From CAMFTQ01 sp051881615 (lineage in GTDB: Bacteria > Bacillota > Clostridia > Oscillospirales > Acutalibacteraceae), in assembly GCA_051881615.1 (NCBI GenBank), contig JBJEQF010000001.1:1-22843 (forward strand): a stretch of 22,843 nucleotides of DNA, written 5' to 3'. Shown in pieces: positions 1 through 5,711 of this stretch (positions are counted from its first letter, which is position 1; every line of letters starts with the position of its first letter). The notes below the pieces were generated by a model. The model did no database searches and was not told where the DNA came from. It was given only the letters and a program-made list of their open reading frames with translations. A program made the position numbers and the translations under genes.

Positions 1-2402
1 TCATCACGAACAATTTTTTCGCTGATAAGAACGGCGTCCTCGTAGTTGTAGCCTTCCCACGTCATAAAGCCGATGAGAGCATTTTTACCGAGAGAGATTT
101 CGCCGTTTTTGGTAGAAGGACCGTCGGCAAGAACCTCGCCCTTAACTACACGCTGTCCACGCTCAACAACAGGAATCTGATTGATGCAGGTACCCTGGTT
201 TGAACGCAGGAACTTGATTACCTCATAATCGGTAATTTTGCCTGAATCGTACTGAACTCTGATGTGGTCGGCAGAAACGCTCAGAACAACACCGTCGTCC
301 TCTGCAAGAATACATACGCCTGAGTCAACGCCTGCCTTGTACTCCATACCTGTACCTACAATAGGCGACTCTGTAACAAGCAGCGGAACTGCCTGTCGCT
401 GCATGTTTGAACCCATCAGCGCACGGTTTGCGTCGTCGTTTTCAAGGAACGGAATCATAGCGGTAGCAACAGATACTACCATTCTCGGAGAAACGTCCAT
501 AAAGTCGTACATTGAACCGTCATACTCTACAAATTCATCTCTGTGACGGCCTACAACCTTAGAATTTACAAATCTGCCCTCGCTGTCAAGCGGCTCGTTT
601 GCCTGTGCAACAGCATAGTTATCCTCCATATCGGCTGTCATATAAACAACCTCTTTTGTAACTATGCCCTTTTCCTTGTCAACTCTTCTGAACGGAGCCT
701 CGATAAAGCCGTACTCGTTGATTCTTGCAAAGGTTGCAAGATAAGAGATAAGTCCGATGTTAGGTCCTTCAGGAGTTTCAATAGGACACATACGTCCGTA
801 GTGTGTATAGTGAACGTCACGAACCTCGAAGCCTGCACGGTCACGGGAAAGACCGCCGGGACCGAGTGCCGAAAGACGTCTTTTGTGTGTAAGCTCTGCA
901 AGCGGATTGTTTTGGTCCATAAACTGCGAAAGCGGTGATGAACCGAAGAACTCCTTGATAGCCGCTGTAACAGGGCGGATATTTATAAGTGAATTAGGAG
1001 CAAGCTTTTCTGTGTCCTGAGCCTGCAAGGCCATTCTTTCACGAATAACTCTTTCAAGACGAGAAAAACCGATTCTGAACTGATTTTGCAAAAGCTCGCC
1101 TACACAGCGGATACGTCTGTTGCCCAAATGGTCTATATCATCTGTTGTGCCAACGCCCTCTGCAAGGCAGTTCATATAGTTGATTGTAGCGAAAATATCG
1201 TCAATTGTGATGTGATTTGGAACAAGCTCGTCAGCTCTGCGTCTGATTTCAGATTTAAGCTCCTCTTCGCTTTCACAGCTGTCAAGGATTTCGCAAAGTA
1301 CATTAAAGCAAACCTTTTCCTTGATGCCGTATTTCTGCACGTCAAAGTCAACGTACTTAGTAATATCAACCATACCGTTTGATATAACCTTGATAACCTT
1401 GCCCTCGCCTGCTACGAAAGCTACAGATACGCCTGCGTCCTCAATTTCCATAGCAAGCTCTTTAGAAACGGTGTCGCCTCTTAAAGCCATAACCTCGCCT
1501 GTGCGTGGGTTTGCGATTGGCTCTGCAAGCACCTGTCCTGCAAGTCTTGCTGAAATGCCGAGCTTTTTGTTGTATTTATATCTGCCCACTCTTGACATAT
1601 CATAACGGCGTGGGTCAAAGAACAGATTGTTTATGTGAGTCTGCGCACTTTCTACTGTCGGCGGCTCGCTCGGGCGGAGCTTTCTGTAAACCTCGATAAG
1701 ACCTTTCTCAACAGAATCTGTTGTATCCTTTTCAAGCGTTGCCTTAATTCTTGCGTCATCGCCGAACATCTCAAGGATTTCGCCGTCTGTGCCTAAGCCT
1801 AAGGCACGAATGAAAACGGTTACGGGGATTTTTCTGTTTTTATCGATACGAACATAGAAAACGTCGTTTACATCGTTTTCGTATTCAAGCCATGCACCAC
1901 GGTTAGGTATAACAGTTGAGCTGAAAAGCTCCTTACCTGTTTTATCGTGATCCATCTTGTAGTATACGCCCGGGCTTCTGACAAGCTGAGATACTATAAC
2001 ACGCTCAGCGCCGTTGATGATGAATGTTCCGCTTGGTGTCATAAGCGGAAAATCGCCCATAAATACGTTTGATTCCTGCACAACACCTGTTTCCTTGTTG
2101 AGCAGTCGGGCAGTTACCCTGAGCGGTGCGGAATACGTTGCGTCACGCTCCTTGCACTCTATGATGCTGTAATTGGGGTGATCAACATCAAGTGTGTAAT
2201 CGATAAAGTCAAGCACAAGATTGCCTGTGAAATCGGTGATGCCCGAAACGTCCTTAAATACTTCCTTAAGTCCTTCCTCAAGGAACCACTGATAAGACTT
2301 TTTCTGCACCTCGATAAGGTTAGGCATTTCAAGAACCTCTTCAATTTTGCCGAAGCTCATTCTTGTGTTTTTGCCAAGCTGTACGGGTTTGACATTAACC
2401 AT
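1..2402 (-). CDS. rpoB: RNA polymerase beta subunit, N-terminal part (cut by window edge)
   Basis: This is the catalytic beta subunit of RNA polymerase. About 800 codons read without interruption from the ATG at 2402 to the window edge, so the C-terminal third and any rpoC lie outside. The protein opens MVNVKPVQLGKNTRMSFGKI. The rifampicin-binding segment reads SSPLSQFMDQNNPLAEL then THKRRLSALGPGGL, with Asp496, His506 and Ser511 at the E. coli 516, 526 and 531 positions. These are the sensitive-type residues, so no classical resistance change is visible there. The start is supported by AAGGAG at 2413-2418, ten bases upstream. Unlike the usual arrangement, rplJ-rplL are not upstream; the next gene is fic. 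The recognition is certain. Confidence 0.98.
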   Translation of the reverse strand, partial: MVNVKPVQLGKNTRMSFGKIEEVLEMPNLIEVQKKSYQWFLEEGLKEVFKDVSGITDFTGNLVLDFIDYTLDVDHPNYSIIECKERDATYSAPLRVTARLLNKETGVVQESNVFMGDFPLMTPSGTFIINGAERVIVSQLVRSPGVYYKMDHDKTGKELFSSTVIPNRGAWLEYENDVNDVFYVRIDKNRKIPVTVFIRALGLGTDGEILEMFGDDARIKATLEKDTTDSVEKGLIEVYRKLRPSEPPTVESAQTHINNLFFDPRRYDMSRVGRYKYNKKLGISARLAGQVLAEPIANPRTGEVMALRGDTVSKELAMEIEDAGVSVAFVAGEGKVIKVISNGMVDITKYVDFDVQKYGIKEKVCFNVLCEILDSCESEEELKSEIRRRADELVPNHITIDDIFATINYMNCLAEGVGTTDDIDHLGNRRIRCVGELLQNQFRIGFSRLERVIRERMALQAQDTEKLAPNSLINIRPVTAAIKEFFGSSPLSQFMDQNNPLAELTHKRRLSALGPGGLSRDRAGFEVRDVHYTHYGRMCPIETPEGPNIGLISYLATFARINEYGFIEAPFRRVDKEKGIVTKEVVYMTADMEDNYAVAQANEPLDSEGRFVNSKVVGRHRDEFVEYDGSMYDFMDVSPRMVVSVATAMIPFLENDDANRALMGSNMQRQAVPLLVTESPIVGTGMEYKAGVDSGVCILAEDDGVVLSVSADHIRVQYDSGKITDYEVIKFLRSNQGTCINQIPVVERGQRVVKGEVLADGPSTKNGEISLGKNALIGFMTWEGYNYEDAVLISEKIVRD

Positions 2403-2435
2403 AGGCGTATCACTCCTTAAAATATATAAATTCCT

Positions 2436-2460
2436 TTGCCGCTTGCAGGTTAAGCGGCAA
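2436..2460 (-). promoter_or_regulatory. Hairpin in the rpoB leader
   Basis: A perfect 9-bp inverted repeat (TTGCCGCTT / AAGCGGCAA, 7-nt loop) lies in the rpoB leader about 18 nt upstream of the AAGGAG ribosome binding site. There is no U-tract after it on the minus strand, so it is not an intrinsic terminator. It could be a stabilising or processing stem, or part of a translational control element. The repeat is seen in the sequence; any role is inference. Confidence 0.45.
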
Positions 2461-2566
2461 AAAGACTGACAAAACACCTTACGACCGTTTAAACAATAGA
2501 ATTTTTTGCAGACCGGCAAGAAATTTTTTCGCCGAAACGGTAACAAAATTGTTTTGTAAAAAACAC

Positions 2567-2596
2567 TTGACAACTTTGTGTGATATGTGCTAATAT
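2567..2596 (+). promoter_or_regulatory. Strong sigma-A-type promoter on the plus strand, facing rpoB's promoter
   Basis: A consensus -35 TTGACA (2567-2572) is followed after 18 bases by an extended -10, TGC-TAATAT (TAATAT at 2591-2596). The predicted start is near 2603, inside the rpoB leader and antisense to it. No plus-strand gene follows before 4556. The only structure downstream is the hairpin with a T-run at 2666-2698, so the likely product is a roughly 95-nt RNA. Confidence 0.5.
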
Positions 2597-2660
2597 GCTT
2601 TTGTTGAAAAAATTTTTAACATAATTAGCGGTACATATCCCCATTATGGTGCATCTTAGC

Positions 2661-2689
2661 ATTTTAAGTCTTGTCAAGCAATTTGTCAA
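2661..2689 (-). promoter_or_regulatory. Probable rpoB promoter
   Basis: Read on the minus strand there is TTGACA (2684-2689), a 17-base spacer, and TAAAAT (2661-2666). This predicts a start near 2654 and a leader of about 250 nt. A second reading of the same region gives an extended -10, TGC-TAAGAT (-10 hexamer at 2653-2658), with TTGCTT (2676-2681) 17 bases upstream. Either would drive rpoB. The motif matches are direct; the start site is inferred. Confidence 0.65.
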
Positions 2690-2698
2690 GACTTTTTT
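2666..2698 (+). terminator. Possible plus-strand terminator overlapping the rpoB -35 region
   Basis: AAGTCTTG (2666-2673) and CAAGACTT (2687-2694) form an 8-bp stem with a 13-nt loop, followed by a T-run to 2698. In plus orientation this resembles a modest intrinsic terminator for RNA started at the 2567-2596 promoter. The right arm also contains the minus-strand TTGACA box, so the palindrome could simply be a by-product of promoter sequence. Confidence 0.35.
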
Positions 2699-2699
2699 C

Positions 2700-2845
2700 T
2701 GTTTTTTACAGAAATTTTTATGTATTTTTGCTTATAATTCTAAATCAGCAAAATAAAACGATTTTTCGCTGTATTTCGCAATAAAAGAAACACCCGACAT
2801 AGTTTATTGTTTTTGCAATCATCCCGCATCAGCCGTAAAAATATT
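2700..2845. other. AT-rich spacer with no recognised gene
   Basis: This is the promoter-distal part of the 498-bp gap between rpoB and fic. It is very AT-rich, and stop codons interrupt all frames within short distances. No convincing ribosome binding site, RNA gene or strong promoter was found here; TATAAT-like strings occur but lack a well-spaced -35 box. Confidence 0.5.
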
Positions 2846-2888
2846 TTAGGGAACTTTTTTGAGTTTTTTTATCAAAAAAGTTCCCTAA
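2846..2888. repeat. Long palindrome, copy 1 (3' side of fic)
   Basis: A perfect 17-bp inverted repeat, TTAGGGAACTTTTTTGA (2846-2862) and its complement (2872-2888), encloses a 9-nt loop. It starts 12 nt after the fic stop codon. It is nearly identical in stem and in the start of the loop (GTTTT) to copy 3 at 3914-3962, in the same orientation. It can fold at the 3' end of fic mRNA, where a run of five U follows four bases after the stem, so weak terminator activity is possible. Confidence 0.85.
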
Positions 2889-2900
2889 TTTTTATATACT

Positions 2901-3836
2901 TCAAAAGGTTTTCAAGCACTTTGTTTTCATAAATTCTATAATCAGCTCTTCATTTCTGCCCTCATAATACTCCACAAGCAGTCTTTTAAACTCCTGTACT
3001 TCCTTTTCGGGGATAACAAGAAGTCCTGCCCCCCTTGAAATCAGATAATGGTTAGCAAAAATTACAGACGCTCGCTTGTTTCCGTCGTTGAATATCTGCG
3101 TTTTCATACAATAAAGGCATAGTCTGACGGCAGTATCAACATCTTCTTTGCCGTCCCCAATTATTCTGTTAATGCTTTCGATTACTACTGTTTCAATAGG
3201 CAAGGGCGGAATATACGAAGTGCCGCCGATTGTTACAGGCACACCTCTTATTCTTCCTCCATTTGAGAAAAAGCCTTCATTTACAAGCTTTGCAATATGA
3301 CACAATATCGAATAATCTGTCGGGCAGGAAAGCACGTCCTTATCAAGAATAAACTCCCAAGCGTGTTTTAAATTGAGGATTTTCTGAACGTCAGACGCTT
3401 TCACACCGTTTACCGTACCGTTTTCGATAATATCCTCAGTTTGCGGAAATGTAGTGGCAACGCCCTCTAAAACGGCTTGCTCATAAATAGACAGCTTCAT
3501 ATTTGCTCTTGCAAAATCAATGTTGAGCATCACCTGCGGTGAAAGCTCGTTTTCGGCAAAGCCGAGCTGTGCAAGTGCTTTTTCAATTTTTCTGATTTGT
3601 TTGCTAAGCTCCTTTGCTTCTCTTGCGTTGCGAAGAAGCAGCTGATAAAGCTCGTCAGAATAGCTGTCAACATATGTCGAGGTCAGACGACTGCCTACTC
3701 TTCTTCTGATATACAGATATTTTCCGCTGTTATTTTCTTTTATCTCGGGTGTGCCGTCGTAGGGCAAAAGGCTTAACCGAGCCTGAAGATCAGCTCTTTG
3801 CCGGAGCAGTTCTTCAATTTCGGGGAAATTATTCAT
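2901..3836 (-). CDS. Fic/DOC-family protein with a degenerate active-site motif
   Basis: Fic-domain proteins usually transfer AMP or another nucleotide-derived group onto target proteins. This one has 311 residues. An N-terminal, charged helical segment (about 1-90) includes GKYLYIRRRVGSRLTSTYV. The Fic fold follows, with a flap region GGRIRGVPVTIGGTSYIPP (193-211) and the active-site loop QIFNDGNKR (247-255). The family motif is HxFxxGNxR, so the catalytic His position carries Gln while Phe249, Gly252, Asn253 and Arg255 remain. QAVLEG (120-125) sits where self-inhibited Fic proteins have [S/T]xxxE[G/N]; the Glu is kept and the Ser is not. The start is supported by AGGAG about 8 nt upstream. 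Family assignment is firm; activity is uncertain. The gene is bracketed by palindromes and has its own promoter. Confidence 0.88.
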   Translation of the reverse strand: MNNFPEIEELLRQRADLQARLSLLPYDGTPEIKENNSGKYLYIRRRVGSRLTSTYVDSYSDELYQLLLRNAREAKELSKQIRKIEKALAQLGFAENELSPQVMLNIDFARANMKLSIYEQAVLEGVATTFPQTEDIIENGTVNGVKASDVQKILNLKHAWEFILDKDVLSCPTDYSILCHIAKLVNEGFFSNGGRIRGVPVTIGGTSYIPPLPIETVVIESINRIIGDGKEDVDTAVRLCLYCMKTQIFNDGNKRASVIFANHYLISRGAGLLVIPEKEVQEFKRLLVEYYEGRNEELIIEFMKTKCLKTF

Positions 3837-3851
3837 AACAGAAGCATCTCC

Positions 3852-3897
3852 TTTAGGGAACTTTTATTACTATAAACTATACCAAAAGTTCCCTAAA
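3852..3897. repeat. Palindrome copy 2, operator-like, over the fic promoter
   Basis: TTTAGGGAACTTTT (3852-3865) and its exact complement (3884-3897) form a 14-bp inverted repeat with an 18-bp spacer. One arm lies in the -35/-10 spacer of the fic promoter and the other covers the region from just after the predicted start to the ribosome binding site. Only one arm would be transcribed from that promoter, so the symmetry fits a protein-binding DNA operator better than an RNA hairpin. The shared core AGGGAACTTTT also occurs in copies 1 and 3. Confidence 0.65.
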
Positions 3898-3904
3898 ATT
3901 GCAA
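3876..3904 (-). promoter_or_regulatory. Probable fic promoter
   Basis: On the minus strand TTGCAA (3899-3904) is followed, after exactly 17 bases, by TATAGT (3876-3881), predicting a start near 3869 and a leader of about 33 nt. The spacer contains one arm of palindrome copy 2. The arrangement suggests repression or autoregulation through the palindrome. Confidence 0.6.
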
Positions 3905-3913
3905 CAATAAATT

Positions 3914-3962
3914 ATTTTAGGGAACTTTTTTGAGTTTTCTAATCAAAAAAGTTCCCTAAAAT
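3914..3962. repeat. Long palindrome, copy 3 (between spoVAC and fic)
   Basis: A perfect 20-bp inverted repeat (3914-3933 and 3943-3962) with a 9-nt loop has the core TTAGGGAACTTTTTTGA, the same as copy 1 and in the same orientation. It begins one base after the spoVAC stop codon, so it would form a stable 3' hairpin on spoVAC mRNA. It lacks a clear U-tract. It may act as a terminator or RNA end stabiliser, or be one end of a module that carries fic. Confidence 0.85.
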
Positions 3963-3963
3963 C

Positions 3964-4419
3964 TTATCCTATATTAACACCGAAAAGCTGTAAAATATAA
4001 ATTATAAGTCCGTACAAAACTCCTGCGCCTATGCCGTAGACGATGACGGGTCCTGCAATTACAAACATCTTAGCTCCAACACCCGTTACAAACCCCTCTG
4101 TCTTAAACTCAATGGCAGGTGACGCTATAGAGTTTGCAAAGCCTGTTATCGGCACAAGCGTGCCGGCTCCAGCGTGTTTTGCTATATCGTCATACAAATG
4201 CAAGGCTGTCAGCAGAACACCCAAAAATACAAGCGAAACAGAAACGTAAATCCGACTGTCCTTTTGCTCTGCGCCCATATACATATACCAGCTCATCAGA
4301 AGCTGTCCCAAAAGACAAATCGCACCGCCTATTAGAAAGGCTTTCGCACAATTCACTAAAAGTTCACTGTTCTTTGAAGTTGTCTTCACCATCTGACTGT
4401 ATTCTTTTTTATTGACCAA
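3964..4419 (-). CDS. spoVAC: Stage V sporulation protein AC
   Basis: SpoVAC is an integral membrane protein of the spore inner membrane, part of the SpoVA complex that moves dipicolinic acid; the B. subtilis protein acts as a mechanosensitive channel. The hallmark segment AGAGTLVPITGFANSIASPA is followed by IEFKTEGF and GAKMFVIAGPVIVYG. Three or four hydrophobic segments are visible. I chose the TTG at 4419 (151 residues) because GAGGTGA (4425-4431) lies at normal spacing before it. The GTG at 4428 would give 154 residues but sits inside that ribosome binding site. spoVAD and spoVAE, the usual partners, are not next to it. The gene is transcribed divergently from the desulfurase gene. Its sporulation-sigma promoter could not be identified with confidence. 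Confidence 0.93.
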   Translation of the reverse strand: MVNKKEYSQMVKTTSKNSELLVNCAKAFLIGGAICLLGQLLMSWYMYMGAEQKDSRIYVSVSLVFLGVLLTALHLYDDIAKHAGAGTLVPITGFANSIASPAIEFKTEGFVTGVGAKMFVIAGPVIVYGIGAGVLYGLIIYILQLFGVNIG

Positions 4420-4508
4420 TACTATCACCTCGGTAAATTTTATTATTATTGTAACCGATTTACAGATTTTTATTTAAAAATGCTATTTATTTTTCTTTCG
4501 CTTTATAG

Positions 4509-4514
4509 TATAAT
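4509..4514 (+). promoter_or_regulatory. -10 element for the desulfurase-thiI operon
   Basis: TATAAT (4509-4514), within TATAGTATAAT, lies 42 bases before the desulfurase ATG. The -35 position 17 bases upstream reads TTTATT, a weak match. The spoVAC/desulfurase gap is divergent, so a plus-strand promoter is expected here. Confidence 0.5.
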
Positions 4515-4555
4515 TTATTAGTATAAATATGTTTTATTAAGTGAGAAGAATTTTA

Positions 4556-5686
4556 ATGACAGAACATTATCTTGACAACAGCGCAACTACAAGGGTATCG
4601 CAGCTTGCGGCAAAAAAGGCTCTGCAAATTATGACAGAGTGCTACGGCAATCCGTCCTCTCTGCATACAAAGGGTATGCAAGCAGAACAGGAGCTTATAA
4701 AAGCAAGAAAAATAATAGCCGACTCGATAAAAGCAAAGGAAAACGAAATATACTTTACAAGCGGCGGTACAGAAGCTAACAATACGGCAATTTTCGGCAC
4801 GGCAAAAGCAAAATTAAGACAGGGCAAAAAAATAGTCACAACAGCCATTGAGCACAGCTCTGTGCTTGAAGCGTGTGAAGCACTGCAAAAGCAAGGCTAC
4901 GAGGTAGTATATCTTGCACCGAATGAAAACGGTATAGTTACGGCAGAGGCGTTAGAAAATGCCGTTGACAGCGACACAATACTTGTTTCGGTAATGGCTG
5001 TAAACAACGAAACAGGCGCTGTAATGCCCATTGAGCATATAAGCAAAATTATCAAAAACAAAAAATCAAACGCACTTTTTCACACCGATATGGTACAGGC
5101 ATACGGCAAAATTCATATTAAAGCGTCTAAAATCGGCGCAGACCTTATCAGTCTGTCGGCGCACAAGGTTCACGCTCCCAAGGGAGTAGGTGCGCTTTAT
5201 GTAAAAAGCGGTGTTCGTATTTTTCCTTTACACTTCGGTGGCGAGCAAGAAAGAAAGCTTCGCCCCGGAACAGAAGCGTTACCGCTTATCGGTGCATTCG
5301 GCAGTGCGGTAAGTGAATTTGACATTGATAAAAATATGCAGTATGTAAAAGAGTTAAACGAATACGCAAAAGGAAAACTTTTATCACTTGACGGTGTGTA
5401 CCTTAACAGTCCTGAAAACGCATTACCCTATGTACTGAATGTATCTGTTTTAGGTATAAGAAGTGAAACTATGCTTCATCATCTTGAAGCGTCAGATATA
5501 TTTGTCAGCAGCGGAAGTGCCTGTGCAAAGGGAAAGAAAAGCCACGTGCTTAAGGCTCTGGGTCTGTCAGAAAAACGAGCAGACAGCGCAATAAGAATCA
5601 GCTTTTCAAAGCTTAATACAAAGGAAGATATAGACGCTTTGTACGAGGCTGTAAAAATCGGCACAAAAACGCTTGTCAGAAAGTAA
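4556..5686 (+). CDS. Cysteine desulfurase, NifS/IscS family (probable ThiI partner)
   Basis: This is a PLP enzyme that takes sulfur from L-cysteine and holds it as a persulfide for transfer. From the ATG at 4556 it has 376 residues. The opening HYLDNSATT is typical. His100 (AIEHSS) and Asp178 (FHTDMVQ) are expected cofactor contacts, Lys204 (SLSAHK) is the PLP Schiff-base lysine, and Cys323 in SSGSACAKGKK is the persulfide cysteine. A GTG at 4541 is in frame, but GAGAAG just after it serves the ATG as ribosome binding site. thiI begins 25 nt downstream, so this is probably the dedicated donor for ThiI, like the nifZ-thiI pair of Bacillus, rather than the general Fe-S desulfurase. That substrate role is inference from context. 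Confidence 0.95.
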   Translation: MTEHYLDNSATTRVSQLAAKKALQIMTECYGNPSSLHTKGMQAEQELIKARKIIADSIKAKENEIYFTSGGTEANNTAIFGTAKAKLRQGKKIVTTAIEHSSVLEACEALQKQGYEVVYLAPNENGIVTAEALENAVDSDTILVSVMAVNNETGAVMPIEHISKIIKNKKSNALFHTDMVQAYGKIHIKASKIGADLISLSAHKVHAPKGVGALYVKSGVRIFPLHFGGEQERKLRPGTEALPLIGAFGSAVSEFDIDKNMQYVKELNEYAKGKLLSLDGVYLNSPENALPYVLNVSVLGIRSETMLHHLEASDIFVSSGSACAKGKKSHVLKALGLSEKRADSAIRISFSKLNTKEDIDALYEAVKIGTKTLVRK

Positions 5687-5711
5687 TTTATCATACCGAA
5701 AGGACATAGAT

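Noticed and set aside
876..921. Possible rifampicin-resistance change in rpoB.
   Set aside because: Asp496, His506 and Ser511 (E. coli 516, 526 and 531 positions) and their neighbours are all wild type.
543..938. Long plus-strand open frames opposite rpoB (also at 1086-1382 and 1321-1605).
   Set aside because: They are antisense to a well-conserved rpoB reading frame, have no ribosome binding sites, and their translations look like shadow sequence.
2489..2689. A 66-codon minus-strand frame in the rpoB leader.
   Set aside because: It starts within the -35 box of the predicted rpoB promoter and so would not be transcribed from it; it has no ribosome binding site and a low-complexity AT-driven sequence.
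2846..3962. Outer palindromes as terminal inverted repeats of an insertion sequence.
   Set aside because: Each copy is itself a closed palindrome in the same orientation, no transposase is encoded, and no flanking target duplication is evident; they were kept as repeats instead.
4430..4540. A sigma-G or sigma-F promoter for spoVAC in the divergent gap.
   Set aside because: The minus strand has only loose TAAATA and CAATAATA strings; spacing and consensus are too poor to annotate.
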